From contig CAZYMU010000015.1 in NCBI GenBank assembly GCA_964648465.1, positions 1 to 64,000 on the forward strand: 64,000 nt of DNA, read 5' to 3'. Under the pieces are notes generated by a model, which made no database searches, had not been told where the DNA came from, and saw only the letters and a program-made list of their open reading frames with translations. Source of the DNA: Aminicenans sp964648465. Its GTDB lineage: Bacteria > Acidobacteriota > Aminicenantia > Aminicenantales > Aminicenantaceae. Each line of letters begins with the position of its first letter. Position 1 is the first letter of the stretch. This document shows, one piece after another, positions 41,665 through 50,977 of the stretch. The position numbers were made by a program, and so were the translations under genes.

Positions 41665-44463
41665 ATGTTTATTCCACTGCGTGTTCATTCTGTCTACAGT
41701 AAAGGGAATGGAGGGATAACTCTGCAAGAGATGGCTCTCTGGGTTCGTAAGAGGAAGTTTCCTTACGCAGCCCTGACAGATATAGAAAACCTTTACGGTT
41801 GGGGCAGATGGAAAAGGGCTGCTTTAGAAAGCGGGTTTACACCGCTTTTTGGATGTGAAATAGGACTTCAAAATAGGAGATTTTTGTTTCTTACCAAAAC
41901 CAGGGAGGGATACTGGAATTTGATGGAAATCCTCAACAGTAAGGAAATAAAACAGACTAAAGGCTTGATTATTATCCTTATTCCCCGGCCCGGACATGAA
42001 GCCCCACTGGAAAATCTGGAGTTTACGGAGGGCGAAGATTTTTATCTTGGATGCGATTTTTTTAACATCAAAAAAACTCGAGAATTGTCTGAAAACCGCA
42101 ATTTGCCGCTAGTCTGGGCCAATGCTCTGAAATTTGTAAGGGAGCCCGAAAGACTCATTCTCCTTCATGCCATTCATAAAAAGATTCCTTTTCCCCCGGA
42201 AAAGAATAAATTGGAAGGCCGTATGAAATTTTTCGGACCGGACCAGGGAATTCTTGCTCTCAAGAAATTTGGCTCCGAAGTGAGGGAAATCTTCAAAAAG
42301 ACATTTGAAATCGCTGAGAAATGTGAGTTTTCTTTTGAAAATATTGTTCCCGCTCTTCCAGAAGATCTTTTTTCCGCACCATTGCGTGATGTGGTGATGA
42401 GGAGGTTGAGGAGTCTGAAAAACCTTGGCTGGCAAGAAAGGCAGCGGGCCAGGATGGAGCTTGCTGTTGTCGAACGGTCTGGCTTTGCTCCCTATTTCCT
42501 GATTGTACATGATGTTGTCCAATTTGCCTGCCGCAACGGCATTCTCCATAACCTCAAAGGTTCAGGAGTCTCATCGTTTTTGGCCTATTTACTGGGGATT
42601 TCCCGGATCAGCCCGATCGAGTTTGACCTCTATTTTGAGAGGTTTCTGAATAATGGAAGAAGTGACCCTCCGGATTTTGACCTGGATTTTGACTCTGGGA
42701 AAAGGGATAAAGTTCTCTCTTATGTTCTTGGAAGATACGGAAGGGGCAAGACCGGAGCAGCCTGTGTATGCAGCCTTAAAAATTACCGTGCCCGTTCTGC
42801 CCTGTATGAGACAGCCCGTGCTTTTGGTCTTTCTCCTGAGGAATCCAGATCCCTGAGCAAAAAGGCTCCATTTTTTGCTGAGCCTGACTTCCTAAAAAAG
42901 GATAAGCCTTGTCTAGGCTACATGGAAGTATGGAAGGCTGCAGCCGGTCTGGGTTCTGTCTATAGTGAGATCTCTCTCCATGTGGGAGGTGTCCTTCTGA
43001 CGCCAGCACCAGTAAACAGGTATCTTCCGTTGGCAAAATCCGCTAAAGGCTATGTTATGGCTCATTTTGACAGGGATGCTGTCGAAGACCTCAAGCTCAT
43101 TAAACTCGATCTCCTGTCTGTGCGGGGGTTGGCTGTTATCTCAGAAACCAGAAAGAGGTTTAATGTCAAAAATGTTTCTCCTAAGGATGCAAGAGCTTTA
43201 AATCTGTTGAAGAGAGCGCAGACCATCGGTTGTTTCCAGGTGGAAAGTCCGGCTATGATGAATCTTCTTCGCCGTATGAAACCGGAAAATATTCATGATT
43301 TGACGCAAGCTTTAGCTCTTATCCGGCCCGGCCCGACCGAAAGCGGGATGAAACAAAACTTGCTCCGAAAACGGCAGGGTAAATCAGTCGGCAGAAATTT
43401 ATTCATGGAAAAGATACTTCCTGAAACAGAGGGGCTTCTTCTTTACGAAGAACAGGTAATGCAAATTGCGGAAAGGGTGGCTGGAATGCCGCCTGAGGAA
43501 GGAGACTTGCTCCGCCGCAGGCTGAAGAAAAACAGGGAAAATTTAACGATTAAAAGAAACTTTCTTAATGGGACAAAAGAAAGAGGATATAGTGCAGATG
43601 AGGCGAAAAAGTTGTGGGAGACAATGAAGAAATTTTCTTCTTATTCCTTTAACAAGGCTCACAGTGTCTCCTATGCTTATATGGCTTACCAGGCTGTTTA
43701 TTTGAAGGTTCACTACCCGGTGGCTTACATGACAGCAGTGCTCAATGCCGGTGGAGGTTATTACGGTATGGCGGAATACATCGAGGAAGCGAAAAGAATG
43801 GGAATAAAGATTTTAGCACCGGATGTAAACCGCAGCATCTACCGGTTTGAAGTGGAAGGCAGGAATATCCGAGTAGGTTTGACTTCTATCAAGGGGCTTT
43901 CGCTGAAGACAGTGGAAAGGATTGTAGAAGAGCGGAGAAATGGAAAATACAGTTCGATTGAAGATGTTCTTTCCCGGGTCCATTTGACAAAGACAGAGCT
44001 TTTCTCTTTTATCAGGGCAGGAGTATTTGATTCTCTTGAACCTCAGAGAATACACCAGGTCCTCCGTTATTTTAGAGGGCTTAAGGGGATGGAAGATGTG
44101 TCCGACCTGGATTCAAAACAGAAGGAAAAGATGCTTGTCGAATCGCTGGGTTTTGACCCCGAAGGCGATTCACTCTCGTTTGTTGCTGTAAGAAGGCCGC
44201 CTCTCCGGATAAAGGATCTAGTAAAATATACAGGGCAGGAGGTGGAGCTTATGGTACGGGTGGTGGATGCGCGTAGGAAAGTGGTAAACGGAAATCAAAA
44301 ATATTTTTTTCTTTTCGAAGATGAAACAGGGCTTTTAGAAGGAATAGGAGAGAGAAAATGTCTGACTTTTGGCTTTCCTTCCGCCTGTTGCTTGAGAGGG
44401 GTAATCAAAAAAGACGGCAGTGGAAGTACGAAAATTTTCGACTGCACCTTTTATATGGAATAA
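41665..44463 (+). CDS. Error-prone-type DNA polymerase III alpha subunit (DnaE2-like)
   Basis: A 932-residue C-family polymerase, shorter than replicative DnaE (about 1160). The N-terminal PHP domain begins IPLRVHSVYSKGNGGITLQE. The catalytic Asp pair is in DPPDFDLDFDSGKRD (near residue 337) and the third Asp in LIKLDLLSVRGLA. A helix-hairpin-helix region and a final OB-fold (GQEVELMVRVVDARRKVV) close the protein, and there is no tau-binding tail. Linkage to lexA and dinB and the short C terminus indicate the damage-inducible mutagenic polymerase rather than the replicase. Confidence 0.88.
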   Translation: MFIPLRVHSVYSKGNGGITLQEMALWVRKRKFPYAALTDIENLYGWGRWKRAALESGFTPLFGCEIGLQNRRFLFLTKTREGYWNLMEILNSKEIKQTKGLIIILIPRPGHEAPLENLEFTEGEDFYLGCDFFNIKKTRELSENRNLPLVWANALKFVREPERLILLHAIHKKIPFPPEKNKLEGRMKFFGPDQGILALKKFGSEVREIFKKTFEIAEKCEFSFENIVPALPEDLFSAPLRDVVMRRLRSLKNLGWQERQRARMELAVVERSGFAPYFLIVHDVVQFACRNGILHNLKGSGVSSFLAYLLGISRISPIEFDLYFERFLNNGRSDPPDFDLDFDSGKRDKVLSYVLGRYGRGKTGAACVCSLKNYRARSALYETARAFGLSPEESRSLSKKAPFFAEPDFLKKDKPCLGYMEVWKAAAGLGSVYSEISLHVGGVLLTPAPVNRYLPLAKSAKGYVMAHFDRDAVEDLKLIKLDLLSVRGLAVISETRKRFNVKNVSPKDARALNLLKRAQTIGCFQVESPAMMNLLRRMKPENIHDLTQALALIRPGPTESGMKQNLLRKRQGKSVGRNLFMEKILPETEGLLLYEEQVMQIAERVAGMPPEEGDLLRRRLKKNRENLTIKRNFLNGTKERGYSADEAKKLWETMKKFSSYSFNKAHSVSYAYMAYQAVYLKVHYPVAYMTAVLNAGGGYYGMAEYIEEAKRMGIKILAPDVNRSIYRFEVEGRNIRVGLTSIKGLSLKTVERIVEERRNGKYSSIEDVLSRVHLTKTELFSFIRAGVFDSLEPQRIHQVLRYFRGLKGMEDVSDLDSKQKEKMLVESLGFDPEGDSLSFVAVRRPPLRIKDLVKYTGQEVELMVRVVDARRKVVNGNQKYFFLFEDETGLLEGIGERKCLTFGFPSACCLRGVIKKDGSGSTKIFDCTFYME

Positions 44464-44502
44464 GTAAAAGATAAATTCCTTCAGCTATGCCTTATTTGGA
44501 AC

Positions 44503-46158
44503 TTATTTTTTCTGAAATTTAATCCGAGCGGCCCGACCTGCTCCTAGTTGAAATCCGCTAATTTTCTTTCCATTATTTCTAATGAATTTAATGGTCCACC
44601 ACCCGGCCGTAAATGTATTCGGGGCCACAGATATCAGTAAGCTTTTGGGTGCATTTTTATGGGCAAAGATCAGTTTTCCATCTTTTAAGGTTATTTTATA
44701 AGTTGTAAGAAGTTCGTCACTATAATAATCGCCTGTATAAATCGTAAGCTGTTTGAGGTTTGGCTTTATATACGGAGCTGATTTTTCAAGATTGAGTGGT
44801 TCTCTTTGGCCTGAATAAAATTTAGCGTCCTGGGTTTTTGGGAAAAATTCCAAAAGCATGTCACTTTTTTTGTTGACAAATAATGTTTTACTGACTGGAA
44901 GCAGCTTGAATTTATTTCCCATAGTTTCAACGGCAAGTTCTCCTTCCTCAGCCCGAATGACAAACCATCTTTGGTCCTTCTTGTCATGGTAGATGCCTGT
45001 ATTCGCATCAAGTTCTGGAGGGGCAAGTTTAAGTGGCTTTCCTTCTATTTTTTTCTTTAAGGGTTTTGCTTTGGTAAATTGGTTTTCAAGATAAATATCA
45101 GCAACATTGGTGCTCAAATTGGTAGGATTGAAAGTGCTTAAATTGGAAAGACAGATAACAGAGAAGTTCTGTTCAGGAAAACGTAGGATATAGGAGTTGA
45201 ATCCGGCGAAGCCTCCGCTGTGGTGAACTCTTTTAAGCCCTCTGTATTCATCAACATCGAGGCCAAATGCATAGGTGATAATCTTTCCGTTATTCAAGCA
45301 TCCCCGTTTCTGAAGGATGTCAATGAGTTTTTTCCCGAGTTTATTGTTGTAAAAATCCTGGTCCCATAAATAAAGATCTTCAACTGTAGTAAAGACTCCT
45401 CCATCTCCCACATGGTCCAATGTGGTCATGTCGATTCTATAGCCTGATTTTGTTGGAGCATACCCTTGTGCCCGGTTCTTAACAATGGTTGTATGGTCAT
45501 CTTGATAATGAGTATGCCTCATGTCTAAGTGTTGGAAAATGTGTTCAATAGCAAATTCATTCAGAGTCTGTCCACTGACTCTCTGGACAATTACGCCTAA
45601 GAGGAAATAACCTGTATTTGAGTAAAGGAATTGTTCGCCAGGTGAGAAATTTAAAGTTTTTTGTTTGGTAAGAAGCTCCATCGTATCCTGAGGAGTATAA
45701 AAATCGGTTTCACTTTTTCCTCGAAGGTCCTCGAGAGATAAATAATCACGCAGCCCGCTTGTATGATGAATGAGGTGATTGATGGTTATGGGAATTTTGT
45801 AATCTGGAAGTTCCTGGAGATACTTCCTGATATTATCGTCTAAGGAAATTTTCCCCTTTATAGACAGGATGGCAATACAGGAAGCTGTGAACTGTTTTGA
45901 GACTGAGCCAATGCGAAAAACAGTTTCGGGTGTAATGGCAATGCTGTGTTCGAGGTCAGCCATGCCGTAACCACGCTCGTAAATGATCTTTCCATCCTTT
46001 ATAATTGCCAATGCTGCACCTGGGCTTACTGTGGAATCCCAGGTGGCAAATAGTTTATCGACCTTATCTGTTTTTTCATCGGCAGTAGTAAATGAAAATG
46101 AGAAACAAATACAGATTAGAATCAAGAGCGCTCTTGATAATAATGGATGATGTCTCAT
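44503..46158 (-). CDS. Secreted serine hydrolase, beta-lactamase/penicillin-binding (PF00144) family
   Basis: A 551-residue exported protein with a signal peptide (residues about 8-26). The catalytic Ser-Lys motif is GSVSKQF, the YxN motif is YSNTGY and the third motif region is HHSGGFAG. The C-terminal 150 residues form a lipocalin-like domain as in other large members of the family. Such proteins are peptidases, esterases or D-amino-acid hydrolases; the substrate cannot be told. It is co-directional with and 25 bases after the large BNR protein gene. Confidence 0.9.
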   Translation of the reverse strand: MRHHPLLSRALLILICICFSFSFTTADEKTDKVDKLFATWDSTVSPGAALAIIKDGKIIYERGYGMADLEHSIAITPETVFRIGSVSKQFTASCIAILSIKGKISLDDNIRKYLQELPDYKIPITINHLIHHTSGLRDYLSLEDLRGKSETDFYTPQDTMELLTKQKTLNFSPGEQFLYSNTGYFLLGVIVQRVSGQTLNEFAIEHIFQHLDMRHTHYQDDHTTIVKNRAQGYAPTKSGYRIDMTTLDHVGDGGVFTTVEDLYLWDQDFYNNKLGKKLIDILQKRGCLNNGKIITYAFGLDVDEYRGLKRVHHSGGFAGFNSYILRFPEQNFSVICLSNLSTFNPTNLSTNVADIYLENQFTKAKPLKKKIEGKPLKLAPPELDANTGIYHDKKDQRWFVIRAEEGELAVETMGNKFKLLPVSKTLFVNKKSDMLLEFFPKTQDAKFYSGQREPLNLEKSAPYIKPNLKQLTIYTGDYYSDELLTTYKITLKDGKLIFAHKNAPKSLLISVAPNTFTAGWWTIKFIRNNGKKISGFQLGAGRAARIKFQKK

Positions 46159-46183
46159 TGCATATTTTCTCCTTTCATTTCTT

Positions 46184-49100
46184 TTATTTAGAATTATCGG
46201 ATGAAACTTGTGTATTAATGTAAATGATATTATGCAGCTTTTTATTTTCTAGCAGGGTATTAAAATCAGCTAAATCCTTCTTTGCAATTTCTTGAAGATT
46301 TTTCTGATAAGAAAGAATTTCCTCTGTAAACATTTTATGAACCTGTATTTGCTGTGCAGTTGGGGGGAAGTCAGCCAGGCCGACCCCAGAAGCCAAGCTT
46401 GAAAGCTTGTAGTAAAGCCTGCAGGGTGCACGGAGAGCATCGTCCGTTGATCCTGTTAGCCTCATTTGAAAGAAATTTTCTTCAATGTCAATGAGTCTCT
46501 GATCAAGATTTCTGCCGGTGTCTATGATGGGATCGTTATTTTTGTTTTCTTTAAGAACATCAATTAAATCATATATTTGCTTTCTGATCCATTCAACTTG
46601 ATTAATTATTTCCACAAGAGAATTCATGTTGTCTCGTATTTCAAGTAATAATTTTACTTGAGATTGAATATCTGAATCGCTTCCTATAGAATGAGGATCC
46701 TTCCTGACTTCAAGCTTGCGGCTAAGAGTATTTTCTCCGACTTTGAGTTTTACTGTATATATCCTGGGAGGGGCTAAGATTTCTATGGGTTCGGCCATGC
46801 TTACCATTGGCCGCCATGCTTTTGGCCCTGTCGTAACATATGGAGATCCAATTGGGCTTGTTCTTAATTTAACCGTTTTCGATTTTTCATATTTAAGGTC
46901 CCACCAAATCCTATTTACACCAGTTTCTTTTGTTCCTTTTAGTGTTTTTATAGTTTGGTCGTTCTCGTCCAGAATAGTGATTTTCACATTACTTTTGGGA
47001 GTAGACCTAATGTAATAATTAATAGAAGCTCCGTAAGGGGAATTTTTTCCTGTGCATAAGTCATTGGGAACCTGCATTGGTCCAGCAGTTTTCCTGAAGC
47101 GGTATGATGGCCGGGGAGGGAAGAGATAGGCGTCTGATTTTAAAGCTTCTTGATTCATTTCCTGCAAAGGAGTGATGTCATCCAGAATCCAGAAACCACG
47201 GCCGTAGGTTGCCACCACCAAATCATTAAAATGCTCCTGTACAACAAGCCAGTGCACAGGGGCATGAGGAAGATTGAGTTGAAGAGGAAGCCAGTCCACT
47301 CCGTCATCGAAAGAGACGTAAAGTGCATTTTCTGTTCCTAGATATAGCAGGCCTTTTCTTACCGGATCCTCCCGGATGCAGTGGGCATAACTCAGTTCAC
47401 TCTTGGGGATAGAGGAGGTAATGAATGCCCAGCTTTTACCGTAGTCTGTTGTTTTATAAGCGTATGGATTCCGGTTGTTAGCATTGTGGAGATCCACAGT
47501 AATGTAACAGCTTCCAGAGTCATATTTGGAAGGCTCTATATTACTTACGATACCCATAGGTGGTAAGTTAGGGATGTTTTTTGTTACATTGGTCCAGATT
47601 TTTCCTCCGTCACGTGTGAGATGAACCTGTCCATCGTTTGTACCAGCCCAAATAAGGCCTTCTTCAAGCGCTGACTCAGAAAGCGCAAAAATACAGCAGC
47701 TGTATGTGCTTTCATCATCCCGTGTGATGCCTCCGAAAGGGCGCTGTTTACTCTTATCGTTAGTGGAAAGATCAGGACTGATAATTGTCCAGATCTGTCC
47801 GTCATCTGTTGTCTGGTGAACAAATTGGCTTCCTACGTAGATTTTATTATGATTGTGAGGTGAGATCGTTATGGGGAATGTCCATTGAAATCGATATTTT
47901 AATTTTTCTGCTGCCCATCCAAGAAAAGAATCAGGCCAGACACTCACTGAACGGCTGTGACCGGTTCGAAGGTCAAAACGGTCAATCATGCCTTCGTAGC
48001 AGCCGGACCATATAATGTTGTTGTCGACAGGATCAGGAACAGCAAAGCCGCATTCACAGCCGCCGACTGAATGCCACATGCCTGAAGATATGCTTCTTCC
48101 TGTAAGACTGTTGCTTGGACCGCGTGTGGAAGGGCCGTCCTGCCTGTTGCCGTAAACGAAGTAGGGGATTTGATTATCCACGGCCACATGATACATCTGG
48201 GCTACAGGAAGAATGATTCTCTGCCAGCTTTTACCATGGTTGACTGAAATGCTGATTCCTCCATCATGGCCTACAATCATCCGGTCAGGATTCATAGGGT
48301 CGATCCACATATCATGGTTATCGCCGCCTCCAGCTAGAGGACCTTTAAAAATTTTGTGTGTTTCACCTCCATCTAAAGAAAGGCTGTAATTAGTTGCCAG
48401 AAAATAGATTTCATTCTCATCGTCAGGGGCTACAGCACAACGCGTATAATAAGCTGGCCTCATTGTCAAAATGTGGCTTTGGTTGACAAGCTTCCAATTT
48501 TTACCGCCGTCGTCTGACCTCCAGAGAACGCCTGTTGGACTTTCGATAAGAGCATATATTCGGTTAGAGCCGTGAGGAGATATAGCAAGGGCAATCTTTC
48601 CCAATGGGGCTTCTGGAAGTCCATGGCCCGTGAGGTGAGTCCAGATTGTACCGCCATCTCTTGATGTGTAGATTCCGCCTCCAGGGCCTCCGCTCCGCCT
48701 TTCCAGCCAGGACCATATTCTCATTGGCCACATTCCGGAGAAAAGAATCCTGGAATTATTGGGATCCATAACTATATCCGAACATCCGGTTTCCTGGTCA
48801 ACAAAAAGTACTCTTTCCCAGGTTTTTCCACCATCTGTAGTGCGGAAGATGCCCCGTTCCTCTTGCGGTCCGTAGCAGTGTCCCATCGCTGCCGCAAAGA
48901 CAATATCAGGATTGTGAGGGTCAATGATGATTCGGCCAATACGGCCTGTTTTTTCCAGCCCCATGTGGATCCAGGTCTTGCCGCTGTCAGTAGATTTAAA
49001 AATTCCCATTCCCTGTGAAATATTGCTTCGAATGGATATTTCTCCTGTCCCAGCCCAGATGATATTAGGATCGGATGGGGCAGCGGCTAAGGAACCGATA

Positions 49101-49396
49101 GATGCAGCCGGCTGCTTATCAAAGATTGGCTTCCAGTGTGTGCCGCCGTCTGTGGATTTAAAAATTCCTCCAGAGGCTGCTCCTGCATAATAGATGTTGG
49201 GATTTCCCGGAATACCAACTACGGCAATTACTCTGTTTCCTTGAGGACCAATGAATCTGTACTTAAGCTGCTTATAGACATTGGGGCTAATTTTTGCATC
49301 AGAAGCCCAGGCTGAATTGATGCTCGAAAACAAAAGAAATAACACAGAAACTATCAAGGTAAAAACTTTTAATTTATTAATGCTTGTTTTGTGCAT
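46184..49396 (-). CDS. Very large secreted BNR/sortilin-like repeat protein
   Basis: A 1070-residue protein with a signal peptide (residues about 9-31). At least nine Asp-box motifs occur: STDGGTHW, STDSGKTW, TTDGGKTW, SRDGGTIW, SDDGGKNW, SVNHGKSW, TTDDGQIW, TRDGGKIW, TTDYGKSW and the weaker SFDDGVDW. These build beta-propellers of the sortilin/VPS10 or sialidase-like type. A C-terminal region (from about 750) carries Ig-like strands (KVTI-type, NVKITILDENDQTIKTLKG) and a helical tail. Related proteins are frequent in Acidobacteriota and Bacteroidota; role unknown, probably exported carbohydrate- or protein-binding. The start ATG follows AAGGAGA. Confidence 0.85.
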   Translation of the reverse strand: MHKTSINKLKVFTLIVSVLFLLFSSINSAWASDAKISPNVYKQLKYRFIGPQGNRVIAVVGIPGNPNIYYAGAASGGIFKSTDGGTHWKPIFDKQPAASIGSLAAAPSDPNIIWAGTGEISIRSNISQGMGIFKSTDSGKTWIHMGLEKTGRIGRIIIDPHNPDIVFAAAMGHCYGPQEERGIFRTTDGGKTWERVLFVDQETGCSDIVMDPNNSRILFSGMWPMRIWSWLERRSGGPGGGIYTSRDGGTIWTHLTGHGLPEAPLGKIALAISPHGSNRIYALIESPTGVLWRSDDGGKNWKLVNQSHILTMRPAYYTRCAVAPDDENEIYFLATNYSLSLDGGETHKIFKGPLAGGGDNHDMWIDPMNPDRMIVGHDGGISISVNHGKSWQRIILPVAQMYHVAVDNQIPYFVYGNRQDGPSTRGPSNSLTGRSISSGMWHSVGGCECGFAVPDPVDNNIIWSGCYEGMIDRFDLRTGHSRSVSVWPDSFLGWAAEKLKYRFQWTFPITISPHNHNKIYVGSQFVHQTTDDGQIWTIISPDLSTNDKSKQRPFGGITRDDESTYSCCIFALSESALEEGLIWAGTNDGQVHLTRDGGKIWTNVTKNIPNLPPMGIVSNIEPSKYDSGSCYITVDLHNANNRNPYAYKTTDYGKSWAFITSSIPKSELSYAHCIREDPVRKGLLYLGTENALYVSFDDGVDWLPLQLNLPHAPVHWLVVQEHFNDLVVATYGRGFWILDDITPLQEMNQEALKSDAYLFPPRPSYRFRKTAGPMQVPNDLCTGKNSPYGASINYYIRSTPKSNVKITILDENDQTIKTLKGTKETGVNRIWWDLKYEKSKTVKLRTSPIGSPYVTTGPKAWRPMVSMAEPIEILAPPRIYTVKLKVGENTLSRKLEVRKDPHSIGSDSDIQSQVKLLLEIRDNMNSLVEIINQVEWIRKQIYDLIDVLKENKNNDPIIDTGRNLDQRLIDIEENFFQMRLTGSTDDALRAPCRLYYKLSSLASGVGLADFPPTAQQIQVHKMFTEEILSYQKNLQEIAKKDLADFNTLLENKKLHNIIYINTQVSSDNSK

Positions 49397-49563
49397 ATTG
49401 ATTCTCCTTGCATATCCAAAATTATGCGGGTTGATAAGAGTTTCATTTTCATTCGATTTTTAATATCGGACCTAATTTGTTGACAATGATATAGTAGGGA
49501 ACATCTTTTCGTCAATGCAAATTAAATTAGCAAGTAAATTGAGAAAACACTTCTGTAGGAGGA

Positions 49564-50133
49564 TTACTCTGATCTATGTTGTTTAAAAGAGTAGCTTATT
49601 CCAATCCCTGTTCTGAACCCTCCTAGCTTTATTTTCTCATCATAAGGTTTGGCATCAGCATTAACATATCGCACAAATAAATCGATATAAAATCTTTGTC
49701 CTAAGGTTATGTAGCTTCCCATTTCAATGTGAAATCCAGTTGTTGAGTCGGAAGTGTTTCTTATCGGAGCGCTTTCTTTAAAAGAATAAAAATCTACTCC
49801 GATTCCGAGATAAGGGCAGAGATTTTTAATCTCAATAAATTTATACCTCATTCCAATAACAATGGGGATTATCGAAAATTTTATCTCTTCTTTAGTTAAT
49901 GTTGTTTTCCCTTTATCTTTGAAGTAGGCCATTTCTCCTCTGAGTTCAATGTTTCTTTTTACATCAAAACTGATAGTTCCTCCGTATATCAAATTACCCG
50001 AGCCGTAAGTATCTTTATATATAGAGTCTGCCACCGTGTAATATCCCAGTGAGCCGCCTACCTTGAATCCATCTGATAAAGCAAATGAATTTAAGAAAAA
50101 CAAAGCACTAAAAATTATCAGTAATTTTTTCAT
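49564..50133 (-). CDS. Small outer-membrane beta-barrel protein
   Basis: A 189-residue protein with a clear signal peptide (MKKLLIIFSALFFLNSFA) at ATG 50133, preceded by GGAAGAAA. The mature part has alternating amphipathic strands such as KVGGSLGYYTV, NLIYGGTISFDVKRNIELRG, IEIKNLCPYLGIGVDFYSF and ending GIGISYSF, consistent with an eight-strand OmpA/OmpW-like barrel. The upstream frame to 50271 is not translated in my view because it runs into the divergent promoter. It is divergent from the methyltransferase/HgcAB-like operon. Confidence 0.75.
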   Translation of the reverse strand: MKKLLIIFSALFFLNSFALSDGFKVGGSLGYYTVADSIYKDTYGSGNLIYGGTISFDVKRNIELRGEMAYFKDKGKTTLTKEEIKFSIIPIVIGMRYKFIEIKNLCPYLGIGVDFYSFKESAPIRNTSDSTTGFHIEMGSYITLGQRFYIDLFVRYVNADAKPYDEKIKLGGFRTGIGISYSFKQHRSE

Positions 50134-50246
50134 TTTTTCTTCCGTTTCTAAATAGTTCATACCAAAAGAAAAATAAGATGTCAAAAATATATTTACACTT
50201 GATTTAAGCTTCTTGTACTGTTGACAATTTTCAATATTTATAGTTT

Positions 50247-50277
50247 TATTGACAATAGGAATATTTGTCAATATAAA
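50247..50277 (+). promoter_or_regulatory. Promoter with overlapping palindromic operator
   Basis: TTGACA (50249-50254), 17-base spacer, TATAAA (50272-50277). The palindrome TATTGACAA-N9-TTGTCAATA (50247-50273) spans the -35 and spacer, an ideal place for a repressor. A further TTGACAA half site lies at 50221. It drives the methyltransferase gene and its partner. Confidence 0.7.
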
Positions 50278-50329
50278 TTGTATCAGAAAAAAGCTGTACA
50301 GACTAATCCTGATGATTACTTATATTCTT

Positions 50330-50977
50330 ATGAAAATCTTTGAGGCTTCTCCAGAACGCTATGACAGGGGGATTTTCTTTCTGACCCATGGAAGATTGGA
50401 TAAAGTTTATGATAGCTTAGCATCCATAATTAATAAAGGAGACAAAGTCCTTGACATTGGATGTGGAACTGGAGCTTTGAGTCTCAGGGCAGCCCGCAAG
50501 GGAGCCAGGGTCAGAGGGATAGACATTAATCCCCGAATGTTGGAAGTTGCACGTATTCGTGCTGAAAAAGCAAATCTCTTAGAACATGTTGAGTTCCTGG
50601 AAATGGGTGTTGCTGAGCTGGGAACAGAGGAATCGCTAAGCTTCGATGTGGTAATGAGCGTTCTTTGTTTTTCTGAATTAAAAGAAGATGAGATTTCTTT
50701 TGCTCTAAGAGAGGCAAGAAGAATTTTAAAATCCGGAGGCCTCTTACTTATAGCAGATGAAGTGAAACCCAGGAGGATTTATGCTAGATTAATTGGCGGG
50801 CTTTTCAGGCTTTTTTTAAAAGCATTAGTTCTATTAATCTACAGGTCAACGACAGGAACTTTGAAAGAATTTCCAGATAAAGTAAGAAAATCGGGCTTTC
50901 AAATCGAGTCGTTGAAAATAAATAATACACAAAACTTTATTGAACTGGTTGCACGGAAACAAGAATCCGAGGGATAA
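50330..50977 (+). CDS. SAM-dependent methyltransferase, CpaM-like (corrinoid protein-associated)
   Basis: A class I methyltransferase of about 215 residues. Motif I is VLDIGCGTGALSLRAA, the next acidic loop GIDINPRML and motif IV SFDVVMSVLCFSEL, followed by ARRILKSGGLLLIADEV. The start MKIFEASPERYDRGI, then FLTHGRLDKVYD matches what I recall of a family called corrinoid protein-associated methyltransferase (CpaM). ATG 50330 or ATG 50312 is possible; both lie downstream of the promoter. The stop overlaps the start of the HgcAB-like gene (TAATG), so the two are coupled. The product probably acts with that corrinoid/iron-sulfur protein; the substrate is unknown. Confidence 0.8.
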   Translation: MKIFEASPERYDRGIFFLTHGRLDKVYDSLASIINKGDKVLDIGCGTGALSLRAARKGARVRGIDINPRMLEVARIRAEKANLLEHVEFLEMGVAELGTEESLSFDVVMSVLCFSELKEDEISFALREARRILKSGGLLLIADEVKPRRIYARLIGGLFRLFLKALVLLIYRSTTGTLKEFPDKVRKSGFQIESLKINNTQNFIELVARKQESEG

